Origin: Acidovorax_G lacteus
Lineage (GTDB): Bacteria; Pseudomonadota; Gammaproteobacteria; Burkholderiales; Burkholderiaceae_C
Direction: 5' to 3'
Length of the DNA stretch: 64,000 nt
Assembly: GCF_039540375.1 (NCBI RefSeq)
Contig: NZ_BAABEX010000027.1
Coordinates: forward strand, 20,340 to 84,339
The position numbers and the translations under genes were made by a program. Numbering within the stretch: the first letter of the stretch is position 1; each line of letters starts with the position of its first letter. The notes beneath the pieces are model-generated. The model was not told the origin of the DNA and ran no database searches. It worked only from the letters and a program-made list of their open reading frames with translations. This document shows, piece by piece, positions 25,969-35,141 of the stretch.

Positions 25969-26289
25969 TCACTCCAGCACCACGGCGGTGCCGCTGGCCG
26001 ACACCATCAGCATGCCGTTGCCCTGGCCGAGCACCTCGTAGTCGAGGTCAATGCCCACCACCGCATTCGCGCCCATCTGGGCGGCCCGTTCCTGCAGCTC
26101 TGCCAGCGCGATGTCGCGGGCGCGTTGCAGCTCGCGCTCATACGTGGCCGACCGGCCGCCCACGATGTCGCGAATGCCTGCGAACAAATCCTTGAACACA
26201 TTGGCGCCCAGAATCGCCTCTCCGGTCACGATGCCGCGGTATTGGGTGATCTTGCGTCCTTCGACGGTGGGGGTGGTGGTGACGAGCAT
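25969..26289 (-). CDS. YbjQ/UPF0145 family protein
   Basis: A 106-residue cytoplasmic protein with the YbjQ (DUF74) pattern: TTTPTVEGRKITQYRGIVTGEAILGANVFKD, central helix with repeated acidic and arginine residues, and GANAVVGIDLDYEVLG. Family members form pentameric dodecin-like or heavy-metal-binding-like assemblies, but no biochemical function is established. aggag precedes the ATG. It is a single-gene unit. Confidence 0.9.
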   Translation of the reverse strand: MLVTTTPTVEGRKITQYRGIVTGEAILGANVFKDLFAGIRDIVGGRSATYERELQRARDIALAELQERAAQMGANAVVGIDLDYEVLGQGNGMLMVSASGTAVVLE

Positions 26290-26609
26290 GGCGGGACTCC
26301 TGAGGGTGTGACGAGTTGCTCATTAGAAATCGGTCTCGTGTTCCATAGTGGTGTCGGGGTCGGGTTGTGCCTCTTTTGCCTCCCCGCCGCCCGAATTGGC
26401 CGGTCTGTGGTGACCAGGCGCTGCGGGGTACTACGGCAGGTGTCCTCCATTGCGCGTTGGGGCAGGGGCCGTTGGCCAGCAGCCTTGATGGTGCGCGCCC
26501 CCGCAGGGCAGGGTGGGCGTCACAGCACAAGGGCTACACTGGCATCGGCGCCTAGGTTTGCTGGTCGCTTGCACGTTGTTCCATCCGTCACTTGCCCTAG
26601 ACATCTGAC
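26290..26609. other. Intergenic stretch with no recognised gene
   Basis: Between the divergent ybjQ-like and IPTL-CTERM-like genes. A TACACT near 26535 could be a -10 for the plus-strand gene. No clear terminators, repeats or RNA genes were seen. Confidence 0.5.
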
Positions 26610-27056
26610 ATGCACTTTCTCAAAGCCATCGCAGCAGGCGCCCTTGTTGCGGCCGGAGCCCATGTGCACGCGGCCGATTTGGGGGCCTTCACGGCGTCGT
26701 GCGGGCCTACGGGCACCAACCTCACCCAGAACCTGACGGGGGTCATTGGCGACACCTTCACCGTGCAGTCCCTGGTGGCGGGCGGAGGGGGGTGCTTCGT
26801 CAACACCACGACAGCGGGCGTGGTGACGTTCCCGGCGCCTTCCTCCATCAACATCGGCTCCACGAAGACCTTCACCCTGGCAGCGATCGGTACCACCGCG
26901 CTGACCGTCGCACAAACCGGGTTCGGCACGACGTTCAACATCACGGTAGTGCAACCTGCGGCGCAGCCCGTGCCGACGCTGTCGCATCTCGGCTTGGTGC
27001 TGACGGGAGTGGCTCTGAGTGCCGCGGCGGTCGCAGGCTTGCGGCGCAAGCGCTGA
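26610..27056 (+). CDS. Secreted protein with IPTL-CTERM-like sorting signal
   Basis: A 148-residue protein with a signal peptide (cleavage expected after AHVHA, residue 21), a short Thr/Gly/Val-rich exported domain with one likely disulphide (Cys in TASCGPTG and GGGCFVN), and a C-terminal VPTLSHLGL, hydrophobic helix and RRKR tail. That tail matches the IPTL-CTERM class of exosortase-like sorting signals common in betaproteobacteria. The mature function is unknown. The sorting enzyme is not in this window. The start lacks a strong ribosome-binding site. Confidence 0.72.
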   Translation: MHFLKAIAAGALVAAGAHVHAADLGAFTASCGPTGTNLTQNLTGVIGDTFTVQSLVAGGGGCFVNTTTAGVVTFPAPSSINIGSTKTFTLAAIGTTALTVAQTGFGTTFNITVVQPAAQPVPTLSHLGLVLTGVALSAAAVAGLRRKR

Positions 27057-27227
27057 CGGGACCGGCACGCCATTGCGCACGGCGCAAGGCCCCTCGCGGT
27101 TGGGCCATATCCCGCTTGCTTCCCCACCGCCACCCCTCTGGTGCCGCCGCTGCGCTTGGCCGATACTGGAATCTGCGGCCGCCTATGCGGCCTGCCCCAC
27201 ATGAACCACTGCCGGGAGGAGTCCGCC

Positions 27228-27821
27228 ATGCCACCGATCACCCCTGAATGCCTGCCGCGCCGCCGCGGCCCTGCTGCGGCGGCTGCGGCTGTGGCCACGC
27301 TGTGCCTAGCCAGCGTGGCGCTGCCTGCCATCGCGCAGACCAAGCTGCAGCCGGGGCTGTGGGAGATGGCGTCGCAGTTCAAGACGCAAAGCGGCCAGAT
27401 GGAGGCGGCCATGGCCGAGATGCAGAAGAGCCTGGCCGCGATGCCGCCCGAGCAGCGCCGCCAGATGGAGCAGATGCTGGCCCAGCAGGGCGTGGTGATG
27501 GGCCAGGGCGGCGGCGGCACTCAGACGGTGCGCATTTGCCTGAGCGAGCGCGACGCCGCGCTCGACCAGGTGCCGCAGCGCGAAGGCTGTACGCAGAACC
27601 TTACGCGTACGGGGCCGAGCAGCCTGCGCATGTCGTTCCAGTGCCAGAAACCCGAGCCCATGAGCGGCGAGGGCACGATCACCATGGACGGCCCCAAGGC
27701 CTACACCGGCAGCTACCGCATGAAGAGCACGGTGCAGGGCAAGGCCGAGACGATGGAGATGACGCAAAAAGCCCGCTGGGTGTCGGCCGACTGCGGCACG
27801 CTCAAGCCCATCCAGCGCTGA
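27228..27821 (+). CDS. DUF3617 family exported protein
   Basis: A 197-residue periplasmic protein with an alanine-rich signal peptide ending ALPAIAQ, then the DUF3617 pattern: KLQPGLWEMASQFK at the start of the mature protein, a Met/Gln-rich helix, CLSERDAALDQVP, and conserved Cys residues in REGCTQNL, SFQCQKPE and SADCG. Function is not established for the family. A strong gggagga lies before the ATG at 27228, which therefore beats the ATG at 27201. Confidence 0.85.
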   Translation: MPPITPECLPRRRGPAAAAAAVATLCLASVALPAIAQTKLQPGLWEMASQFKTQSGQMEAAMAEMQKSLAAMPPEQRRQMEQMLAQQGVVMGQGGGGTQTVRICLSERDAALDQVPQREGCTQNLTRTGPSSLRMSFQCQKPEPMSGEGTITMDGPKAYTGSYRMKSTVQGKAETMEMTQKARWVSADCGTLKPIQR

Positions 27822-27840
27822 GCGCCGGGCGCGTGGCCGC

Positions 27841-29001
27841 TCAGGCCGGGGGCGGTGCCGCCGTCGTGGCCGATTCCGCCGCCGAGCCCGGGCAGAGCAC
27901 GACGCGGTTGCGGCCCGCGGCCTTGGCGGCGTAGAGGGCGCGGTCGGCGCGCTCCAGGGTGCGCTCTGCGGCCTCGCCCGGCGTGTGCACGGCAGCGCCG
28001 ATAGACACGGTGAACGCCACCCCGTCGCCCGCATCGCGCGGCGCAGCCTGGGCCACCGCGGTGCGCACGCGCTCCAGCAGTTGCTGCGCTTCGCCCAGCG
28101 GTGTGTCGCACAGCAGCAGCACGAATTCCTCACCGCCCCAACGCGCCAGCACATCGCTCTGGCGCACGCTGGCGCTCACCACGTCGGCAAAGGTCTGCAA
28201 GGCCTTGTCGCCCGCGGCGTGGCCGTGCTGGTCGTTGATGGCCTTGAAGTGGTCGATGTCGAGCTGCGCCAGCACGATGCTGCGGGGCGGGCGGGCGGTG
28301 CGGCCGAGCTCGCGCTCCAGCAGCTCCAGCATGTGGCGGCGGTTGAACAGGCCGGTGAGCGCATCGCGCGTGGCCAGCCGCAGGATCTGCTCCAGCGCCA
28401 GCGTCAGTTCGTGCTTTTGCCGCCGCAGGTGCTGGCGCGTGGCCTGCACGCGGGTCGTAAGAAAGGTGCCGCTGAGCAGCACCACCACGATCATCGCGGC
28501 GTGGGCGATCTCCAGCGCGGGTTCATGTCCGGCCTCGTGGCGCCAGGCCACCACGCCCAGCGCCGTGCCAAAGGCCACCAGGCCATACACGAGCACCCCC
28601 AGCATTTGCCGGGTGGAAAGGCCGAAGATGCCAAACATGAGGATCACCGCCAGGATGGGCAGCGTGACGCCGCGCGCGGGCCCGGCAATGGTGTAGGCCA
28701 CGGCGTTGCAGGCCATGGCGTACACAATTTGCGGCAGCGTGAGCGAAGGGTCGGCACAGCGCTGCGACCAGCCACTGCGGATGGCGACATACACCACCAC
28801 GAGCCCCGTGCTGCACAGCACCGACCACACCAGCACCGGGGTGCGTGCCGTGAGCCCCGCCCAGGCCACACCGTTCATCACCAGCATGCAGGCCACCATG
28901 AGCAGCGCGGCCAGCCCCGCCATCGACAGGCGCAGGCGCTGCGCGGGGTCGGTGGTCAGAACCCAGTCGGTCCATTGCTGCCAGGCGCGGCGTGCGTCCA
29001 C
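27841..29001 (-). CDS. Membrane-bound diguanylate cyclase (GGEEF)
   Basis: A 386-residue protein with six hydrophobic helices in the first 200 residues and a C-terminal GGDEF domain. The active site reads RWGGEEF and is preceded five residues earlier by RQSD, a complete inhibitory I-site, so product-inhibited c-di-GMP synthesis is expected. The start is taken as GTG at 29001, because AGGAGA lies at the right spacing before it and the frame upstream to 29163 is Arg-rich and unlike a membrane protein. The sensory ligand is unknown. Converges on the DUF3617 gene. Confidence 0.88.
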   Translation of the reverse strand: MDARRAWQQWTDWVLTTDPAQRLRLSMAGLAALLMVACMLVMNGVAWAGLTARTPVLVWSVLCSTGLVVVYVAIRSGWSQRCADPSLTLPQIVYAMACNAVAYTIAGPARGVTLPILAVILMFGIFGLSTRQMLGVLVYGLVAFGTALGVVAWRHEAGHEPALEIAHAAMIVVVLLSGTFLTTRVQATRQHLRRQKHELTLALEQILRLATRDALTGLFNRRHMLELLERELGRTARPPRSIVLAQLDIDHFKAINDQHGHAAGDKALQTFADVVSASVRQSDVLARWGGEEFVLLLCDTPLGEAQQLLERVRTAVAQAAPRDAGDGVAFTVSIGAAVHTPGEAAERTLERADRALYAAKAAGRNRVVLCPGSAAESATTAAPPPA

Positions 29002-29226
29002 GGCGGGTGTCTCCTGCGTTGGGGCCAGACGCGAAGGCCGCCGGCCCGTGCTTGTGCGGGGGTGTGCAGTCCATTCTACGGAGCACCGCGCCCCTGTGCA
29101 CGCTGGGGATGTGCCGCGCCGGTGGCCGTGCAGCAGCGCGCGCTGCTCGGGGCTGCGCTGCACAGACCGCCAGGGCTTGATGGACGGTAAGCGGGCCGCC
29201 CGCCCGCGCGCTGGCGCAGGGGCGTG

Positions 29227-30006
29227 TCAGGCCAGGGTGATGGCGGCCAGCGCCGCCAGCGGGGCGGTTTCGGCGCGCAGCACGCGCGGGCCCAGCGTCA
29301 CGGGCACAAAGCCGGCGGCGCGGGCGCAGGCTTCTTCGGCCGGGCTCAGGCCGCCTTCGGGGCCCGAAAGAAACACCACCGGCGCTTGCGCGGGCGCGGC
29401 CTGCAGCGCCTGGGCCAGGGGCACTGTGCCGTCGCCCAGCGACAGCAGCAGGCGCAGCGGGGCGGCGCCAGGGGTGCCGGTGTCGGTCGGCGTGGCGGTG
29501 GGGGCTGGGCCGTGCGCCTGCACCCATGCGGCCAGCTCTTGCGCGGCGGGCACGGGGGGCACGCGGTTGCGGCCGCACTGCTCGCAGGCGGCCACGGCCA
29601 CGGCCTGCCAGTGCGCGCGCTTTTTGTCGGCGCGCTCGCCCTTGAGGCGCAGCACGCTGCGCTCGGCCAGCAGCGGGGTGATGCTGGCCGCGCCGAGTTC
29701 GGTGGCCTTTTCCACCAGCCAGTCCATGCGGTCGCCCGCAGTGATGCCGGCCAGCAGGTGCACGGTGCGCGGGGCTTCGCGGTCGGCGGGGGTGTGCGCG
29801 CCTACGCGCACGCGCACGTCGCTGCGGCCCATGCGCAGGATGGTGGCCTCAAACTCGCCCGCGGGGCCACCGGCGGCGTCGCTGCCGAACAGGGTCACGG
29901 TCTCGCCCGGCTGCATGCGCAGCACCTGCACGTGGCGGGCGGCGCCATCGGGCAGGTCCAGCTCCAGCCCGGGGGCCAGCAGCACGGGACAGTGAAATCG
30001 GGGCAT
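29227..30006 (-). CDS. rsmE: 16S rRNA (uracil1498-N3)-methyltransferase
   Basis: A 259-residue SPOUT methyltransferase. N-terminal PUA-like part (MPRFHCPVLL, ARHVQVLRMQPGETVTLFG), then LLAGITAGDRMDWLVEKATELGAASITPLLAERSV and the trefoil-knot SAM site VFLSGPEGGLSPAEEACA with VTLGPRVLRAETAPLAAL at the end. All are family-typical. It methylates U1498 in the decoding region of 16S rRNA. Its start codon directly abuts the right arm of a dispersed palindromic element. Confidence 0.94.
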   Translation of the reverse strand: MPRFHCPVLLAPGLELDLPDGAARHVQVLRMQPGETVTLFGSDAAGGPAGEFEATILRMGRSDVRVRVGAHTPADREAPRTVHLLAGITAGDRMDWLVEKATELGAASITPLLAERSVLRLKGERADKKRAHWQAVAVAACEQCGRNRVPPVPAAQELAAWVQAHGPAPTATPTDTGTPGAAPLRLLLSLGDGTVPLAQALQAAPAQAPVVFLSGPEGGLSPAEEACARAAGFVPVTLGPRVLRAETAPLAALAAITLA

Positions 30007-30066
30007 TGCTATGTTTTTGGTAGCTGTTTGTGCTTGTTAAATAAGCACGAACGGGCAATTTGGCTT
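30001..30066 (-). repeat. Dispersed two-stem palindromic element, copy C
   Basis: On the minus strand: CCAAATTGCCC flank, stem 1 GTTCGTGCTT / AAGCACAAAC, stem 2 GCTACC...ATAGC, then the rsmE ATG two bases later (CATAGCAATG). The whole element forms the region just upstream of rsmE, between it and the AmgK-like gene stop. Confidence 0.85.
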
Positions 30067-30070
30067 GGAG

Positions 30071-31180
30071 TCACATGCGGCCGTAGGCCCAGCCGCCGGC
30101 CTCTTGCGTGCCTTCGATCTGGTGCAGCAGGCGCAAGAGCGGCGCGAGTTCGCGGTAGCGCGCGGCGGTGGCCCGCAGGTAGGCGATGAAGCGCGGCGCA
30201 TCGGCCAGGTAGCGGGGCTTGCCGTCGCGCAGCGTCAGGCGCGCAAAGATGCCCGCCACCTTCAGGTGGCGCTGCAGGCCCATCCATTCGACCGCGCGGT
30301 AGAACTCGCCAAAGTCTTCGCCCCAGCCGCTGGCGCTTTTCGCGCCCAGCAGGCCCAGGCGGCGGGCTTTTTCCCAGTAGCGCACGGTGACGTCGATGAC
30401 GAATTCCTCGTCCCAGCTGATGAAGGCGTCGCGCAGCAGGCTGGCAATGTCGTAGGTGATGGGGCCGTACACGGCGTCCTGGAAGTCCAGTACCCCGAGG
30501 GCTGCGCCCTCGGGCGGCACCATCAGGTTGCGGGTCATGAAGTCGCGGTGCACGTACACGCTGGGGGCCGACAGGTTCTGCGCCACGATGGCGTCAAAAC
30601 TGCGCGCCAGCACCGCCTGCTGCGCGTCGTCGAGCACGATGCCGCGGTGGCGGCCCACGTACCACTCGGGGAACAGGCCCAGCTCGCGGCGCAGCAGCGC
30701 GTCGTTGTACGGGGGTAGCATGTCGGGGCGCGAGGCCTGCTGCCACAGCAGCAGGGCATCGACGGCTTGCAGATACCAGGCGTGCGCGGCTTCAGGCCGG
30801 GCGGGGTCGAGCCGTTCGATCACGGTCTCACGCCCCAGGTCGGACAGCAGCATGAAGCCCAGCGGCTCGTCCCAGGCCAGGATCTCGGGCACGCGCAGGC
30901 CGGCCGCGGCCATCAGGCCTTGCACATGCACGAAGGGGCGGCAGTTTTCCTTGTCGGGCGGCGCGTCCATCACCACGCGGCTGCGGCCCTGCGCGTCGTC
31001 GATGCGCAGGTAGCGGCGAAAGCTCGCATCGGCCGATGCCGGGCGCAGCGTGGCGGGCAGCAGCCCATGCTGCGCGGCCAGCGGGGCGAGCCACGCGTCA
31101 AAGTGTGCGGCGCGGGCTGGGTCGGCCCAGGCAACGGCTGCGGTGGCGGGCGATTCGGTGGGGGGGCTGAAGGCGCTCAT
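30071..31180 (-). CDS. amgK: Aminoglycoside phosphotransferase-family sugar kinase (AmgK-like)
   Basis: A 369-residue APH-fold kinase. Visible motifs: ASFRRYLRI (nucleotide strand), VYVHRDFMTRNLMV (catalytic H-x-D-x-x-x-x-N) and GVLDFQDAVYGPITYDIASLLRDAF (metal Asp). In Pseudomonas, AmgK is the anomeric N-acetylmuramate/GlcNAc kinase of the peptidoglycan-recycling bypass and its gene lies beside lptD-surA; the same neighbourhood here supports the name. Its partner MurU is not adjacent; rsmE follows instead. Start at 31180 is chosen over a frame extension to 31228 that would overlap the lptD start region. Confidence 0.8.
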   Translation of the reverse strand: MSAFSPPTESPATAAVAWADPARAAHFDAWLAPLAAQHGLLPATLRPASADASFRRYLRIDDAQGRSRVVMDAPPDKENCRPFVHVQGLMAAAGLRVPEILAWDEPLGFMLLSDLGRETVIERLDPARPEAAHAWYLQAVDALLLWQQASRPDMLPPYNDALLRRELGLFPEWYVGRHRGIVLDDAQQAVLARSFDAIVAQNLSAPSVYVHRDFMTRNLMVPPEGAALGVLDFQDAVYGPITYDIASLLRDAFISWDEEFVIDVTVRYWEKARRLGLLGAKSASGWGEDFGEFYRAVEWMGLQRHLKVAGIFARLTLRDGKPRYLADAPRFIAYLRATAARYRELAPLLRLLHQIEGTQEAGGWAYGRM

Positions 31181-31233
31181 GGATAATCGGATTCTACAAA
31201 CGCGCCCCCCTCGGGGCCCCTGTTCCAACGCCC

Positions 31234-33675
31234 GTGCAGACTACCTCTTCCGCGCCCCGCCGCCCCGCCGCCTTGGCCCCTTCGTCCGCCCCGGCGCGCC
31301 GCGGTCGCGACCTGCCCGGGCGCTTGCATCCGCTGGTGCGCGCGCTGGCCTGGGCGCTGGCGGGCACGGCCCTGCCGGTGCTGGCCCAGGCGCAGGACAC
31401 AGCCCCGGCCGCCAGCGGCTGGGACGCCCCGCCGCGGCTGCGGGCATCGCCGCAGTTGCAGGAACAGATTCCGAACGAGGCGCGCAGCCAGATGCCCGTG
31501 TTCGTCTCGGGCGAGCGCATCAGCGGCCAGACCGATCTGAACGCCGTCATCGAAGGCGATGCCGAGCTGCGCCGCGGCGACACGGTGCTGCGTGCCGACC
31601 GCGTCGAATACACGCTGCCCAATGACCTGGCCAAGGCCCGCGGCAATGTGCGCATCAACAAGGCGGGCAACCTGTACGAGGGCTCGCAGCTCGAGTTGCG
31701 CGTGGAGGCGTTCGAAGGCTTCTTCACCGACGCGCGCTACCGCTTGCTGGCCAACCAGGCCCACGGCGACGCCAGCCGCGTGAACTTTCTGGACCGCGAC
31801 CGCGCCATCGTCCACCAGGCTTCGTACACCACCTGCCAGAAGGACGACAGCAGCACCTGGGAGCCCGACTGGGTGCTCAGCGCCGAGCGCATCCGCATCG
31901 ACAACGAAGAGCAGGTGGGCACGGCCGAAGGCGCGGTGCTGCGCTTCAAGGGCGTGCCGGTGCTGCCGATTCCGTACCTCACGTTTCCGCTGTCGGACAA
32001 GCGCAAGTCGGGCTTTCTGCCGCCCACCATCAGCGTGGACAGCCGCGACGGCGTGACCTATGCGCAGCCGTACTACTGGAACATCGCACCCAACCGCGAC
32101 GCCACGCTGCGTGCGGCGGTGATGACCAAGCGCGGTGCCAACCTGGGCGGCGAATTCCGCTACCTCGAACCCACCTACCAGGGCCAGATCAGCGGCGACT
32201 ACATGCCCGGCGACCGCCTGCGCGACCGCAATCGCTGGAGCTACTCGGCCCAGCACACCGGCCGGTTCGACACGCCCGTGGGCGGCCTGGGGCTGAATCT
32301 CAACCTCAACCGCGTGAGCGACGACAACTACTGGCGCGACTTCGGCCGCGCCACCGAGGCGCTGCGCCAGCGCCTGCTGCCCAGCGACGGCATGCTCAGC
32401 TGGGCACAGGGCGACTTCAGCGGGCATCTGCGCACGCTCAAGTGGCAGACGCTGCAGGACCCGACCGCGCCCATCGTGCCGCCCTACGACCGCATGCCCC
32501 AGCTGCAGTGGCGCTACCACCCGCAGACCCTGGGCGCGGGCCTGGACGCGAGCGTGGAGCTGGACACCACCCGCTTTGAAGCCGCGCGCGCGCTCACCGG
32601 CCAGCCCAACGCGCAGCGCAGCTACCTGCTCGCGCAGGTGAGCCGGCCCTTCCTGTCGCCTGGGGCGTTTGTCACGCCGCGCCTGCAGCTGCACAGCACC
32701 ACGTACAGCTTTGACAGCCCGCTGCGCACCGGCGCGCGCAGCGCGCAGCGCACGCTGCCCACCTTCAGCCTCGACAGCGGGCTGGTGTTCGAGCGCGACG
32801 CGCAGTACCTGGGCCGCAGCTTGCTGCAGACGCTGGAGCCGCGCGCCTTCTACACCTACACGCCCCGGCGCGACCAGAGCGCGCTGCCGGTGTACGACAC
32901 GGCGGCCAACGACTTCAACTTCGCCACCATCTACACCGAGAACGCGTTTGGCGGGCAGGACCGCATTGCCGACAACAACCTGCTGACGTTGGGCGTCACC
33001 ACCCGCCTGCTCGACCCGGCCACGGGCGCCGAGGCCGCGCGCTTCGGCATCGCCCAGCGGCTGCGCTTTTCCGACCAGACCGTGACCCTGCCCGGCGGCG
33101 CGCCCGTGAGCGAGCGTCTGTCCGACGTGCTGGTGGGCGGCAGCGTGCAGTGGACGCAGGACTGGGGCGTCGATTCGACCGTGCAGTACAACCCCAAGAC
33201 CGGCCGCTCCATCCGCTCGACGATTGGCGCGCGCTACCACCCGGGGCCGTACCGCACCGTGAGCGCCGCCTACCGCCTGCAGCGCGGCACCAGCGAGCTG
33301 CTGGACCTGGGCTGGCAGTGGCCGCTGACCGGCGGTGCCGAGCCCGGTGCCGACCCCATCAGCCGCGCCAAGGCTGGCGGCCGCTGGTATGCGGTGGGCC
33401 GGCTCAACTACAGCCTGCAGGACCGCAAGCTCGTGGACACCGTGGTCGGCGTCGAATACGACAGCTGCTGCTGGATCGGCCGCGTGGTGCTGGAACGCCT
33501 GCAAAGCGGCGTGACCACCGCCACCACGCGCCTGCTGTTCCAGATCGAGTTCGTGGGCTTCTCGCGCCTGAGCCTGGGCGCCAGCCCGCTCGACACGCTC
33601 AAGCAGCAAGTGCCCCGCTACCAGCCCCTGGGCGCGCCCGCGCGCGCGCCCAGCCGTTTTAGCCAATACGACTGA
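31234..33675 (+). CDS. lptD: LPS-assembly protein LptD (outer membrane)
   Basis: Outer-membrane beta-barrel that inserts LPS into the outer leaflet. The 813-residue precursor has an unusually long, basic N-terminal extension before the signal core (LAWALAGTALPVLAQAQ), an OstA/LptA-like periplasmic domain (FVSGERISGQTDLNAVIEGDAELRRGDTVLRADRVEY) and a large C-terminal barrel. Cysteines are at 201 (TTCQKDD) and 745-746 (DSCCW); no N-terminal cysteine equivalent to E. coli Cys31 is visible in the mature start, so at most one of the two long-range disulphides can form. The start is GTG at 31234, tentative, 53 bp from the divergent amgK start. Confidence 0.93.
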   Translation: MQTTSSAPRRPAALAPSSAPARRGRDLPGRLHPLVRALAWALAGTALPVLAQAQDTAPAASGWDAPPRLRASPQLQEQIPNEARSQMPVFVSGERISGQTDLNAVIEGDAELRRGDTVLRADRVEYTLPNDLAKARGNVRINKAGNLYEGSQLELRVEAFEGFFTDARYRLLANQAHGDASRVNFLDRDRAIVHQASYTTCQKDDSSTWEPDWVLSAERIRIDNEEQVGTAEGAVLRFKGVPVLPIPYLTFPLSDKRKSGFLPPTISVDSRDGVTYAQPYYWNIAPNRDATLRAAVMTKRGANLGGEFRYLEPTYQGQISGDYMPGDRLRDRNRWSYSAQHTGRFDTPVGGLGLNLNLNRVSDDNYWRDFGRATEALRQRLLPSDGMLSWAQGDFSGHLRTLKWQTLQDPTAPIVPPYDRMPQLQWRYHPQTLGAGLDASVELDTTRFEAARALTGQPNAQRSYLLAQVSRPFLSPGAFVTPRLQLHSTTYSFDSPLRTGARSAQRTLPTFSLDSGLVFERDAQYLGRSLLQTLEPRAFYTYTPRRDQSALPVYDTAANDFNFATIYTENAFGGQDRIADNNLLTLGVTTRLLDPATGAEAARFGIAQRLRFSDQTVTLPGGAPVSERLSDVLVGGSVQWTQDWGVDSTVQYNPKTGRSIRSTIGARYHPGPYRTVSAAYRLQRGTSELLDLGWQWPLTGGAEPGADPISRAKAGGRWYAVGRLNYSLQDRKLVDTVVGVEYDSCCWIGRVVLERLQSGVTTATTRLLFQIEFVGFSRLSLGASPLDTLKQQVPRYQPLGAPARAPSRFSQYD

Positions 33676-33681
33676 ACCCCT

Positions 33682-35073
33682 ATGAAGCTTCGCGTTGTTG
33701 CTCCGTCTGCCCTGGCCCTGGCCGGTCTGTTGGCGCTGGCCGCACAGGCCCAGGGCCTGCGCCCCCCGCAGGGCACCGGCCTCGGCCGCGCGGCGGCCGC
33801 CCCGGCAGCTCCCCTGCCCAGCGCACCGGCGCCCGGCACCCTGCGCTCGGCCGACTACATCGTGGCCGTGGTCAACTCCGAGCCGGTGACCAACAACGAG
33901 GTACGCATCCGCGCGGCCCGCATCGGCCAGCAATTGGGCCAGCAGGGCACGCCGCTGCCCCCGCAGGACGTGCTGCTGCGCGAGGTGCTGGAGCGCTTGA
34001 TTGTCGAACGCATCCAGCTGCAGCAGGCGCGCGAGGCCGGTATCCGGGTGGACGACTACGCGCTGGGCCAGGCCGAACAAGGCATTGCGCGGCAGAACAA
34101 CATGACGCTGGAGACGCTCTACGCCCGGCTGGAGCGTGACGGCCTGAGCCGCGAGCGCTTCCGCGAAGAGGTGCGCAACCAGCTGCTGCTGCAGCGCGTG
34201 CGCGAGCGCGAGGTCGAGGCCCGCGTGCGCGTGAGCGATCTGGACATCGACCAGTACCTGCGCGAGCTGCAGGAAGCCGCGCAGAACCGCCCGGCCGAGA
34301 TCAACCTGGGCCATGTGCTGGTCATCGTCCCCGAGAACGCCCCGCCCGCCCGCGTGGCCGAACTGGAAGCGCGTGCCAAGCGCGCTGCCGAGAAGGCCCG
34401 CGCCGGGGACGACTTTGCCGCCGTGGCGCGCGAGTTCTCTGAAGGGGCCGAGGCGCGCAATGCCGGCGGCCAGCTGGGCCTGCGCCCGACCGACCGCTAT
34501 CCGGAGCTGTTTGTGGACGCCACGCGCGGCCAGCCGCTGGGCAGCATCGTCGGCCCCATCCGCTCGCCCGCAGGCTTTCACGTGCTCAAGGTGATCGAGC
34601 GCGTCACGCCCGGCCTGCCGAGCACCGTGGTGCAGCAACAGGCGCGCCACATCCTGCTGCGCACCACGCCGCAGCTCAGCGAAGCCGCGGCCGCAGCGCG
34701 CCTGGCCGACTTCCGCCGCCGCGTCACATCGGGCACGGCCGACTTTGCGGCACTGGCCCGCGAGTATTCGCAGGACGGCAGTGCCAAGCAGGGCGGTGAC
34801 CTGGGCTGGGCAGGCCCGGGCCGCTACGTGCCCGAGTTCGAGCAGGCACTGAACGCACTCAAGCCGGGCGAAATCAGCGAGCCCGTGGTCTCGCGCTTCG
34901 GCGTGCACCTGATTCAGCTCGTGGACCGCCGCGAGGCCGCGCCCACCCAGCGCGAGCTGCGCGACATGGCGCGCGACACCGTGCGCGAGAAAAAGCTCGA
35001 CGAAGCCTTTGCCACCTGGGTGCAGGAGCAGCGCGCACGCGCCTACGTCGAGTACCGCGAGCCGCCGCAATGA
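33682..35073 (+). CDS. surA: Periplasmic chaperone and peptidyl-prolyl isomerase SurA
   Basis: Guides unfolded outer-membrane proteins, including LptD, to the BAM complex. The 463-residue precursor has a clean signal peptide (cleaved after AAQAQ), an N-terminal SurA domain (SADYIVAVVNSEPVTNNEV), and two parvulin domains at about 210-310 and 325-425 (EINLGHVLVI...FAAVAREFSEG; ARHILLR...LAREYSQDG). Starts seven bases after the lptD stop. Its TGA overlaps the ATG of a 23-codon micro-frame that leads to rsmA. Confidence 0.94.
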   Translation: MKLRVVAPSALALAGLLALAAQAQGLRPPQGTGLGRAAAAPAAPLPSAPAPGTLRSADYIVAVVNSEPVTNNEVRIRAARIGQQLGQQGTPLPPQDVLLREVLERLIVERIQLQQAREAGIRVDDYALGQAEQGIARQNNMTLETLYARLERDGLSRERFREEVRNQLLLQRVREREVEARVRVSDLDIDQYLRELQEAAQNRPAEINLGHVLVIVPENAPPARVAELEARAKRAAEKARAGDDFAAVAREFSEGAEARNAGGQLGLRPTDRYPELFVDATRGQPLGSIVGPIRSPAGFHVLKVIERVTPGLPSTVVQQQARHILLRTTPQLSEAAAAARLADFRRRVTSGTADFAALAREYSQDGSAKQGGDLGWAGPGRYVPEFEQALNALKPGEISEPVVSRFGVHLIQLVDRREAAPTQRELRDMARDTVREKKLDEAFATWVQEQRARAYVEYREPPQ

Positions 35074-35141
35074 GCGGACGTTTTCTGGCGAGCGGCGCAC
35101 ATCCGGCCGTCCCCTGCGACCTGGCAGGGGGCGCGGCATGA
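35070..35141 (+). CDS. Putative 23-residue coupling micro-ORF between surA and rsmA
   Basis: ATG at 35070 overlaps the surA stop (ATGA), and the frame runs 23 codons to a TGA at 35139-35141 that overlaps the rsmA ATG (again ATGA). The peptide (begins MSGRFLASG) resembles nothing known. The double 4-bp overlap could let ribosomes pass from surA through the small frame to rsmA. It may equally be a chance frame. Confidence 0.35.
   Translation: MSGRFLASGAHPAVPCDLAGGAA

Noticed and set aside
26599..27520. Minus-strand frame opposite the IPTL-CTERM-like and DUF3617 genes
   Set aside because: Both plus-strand proteins have signal peptides and family features; the opposite frame is low complexity.
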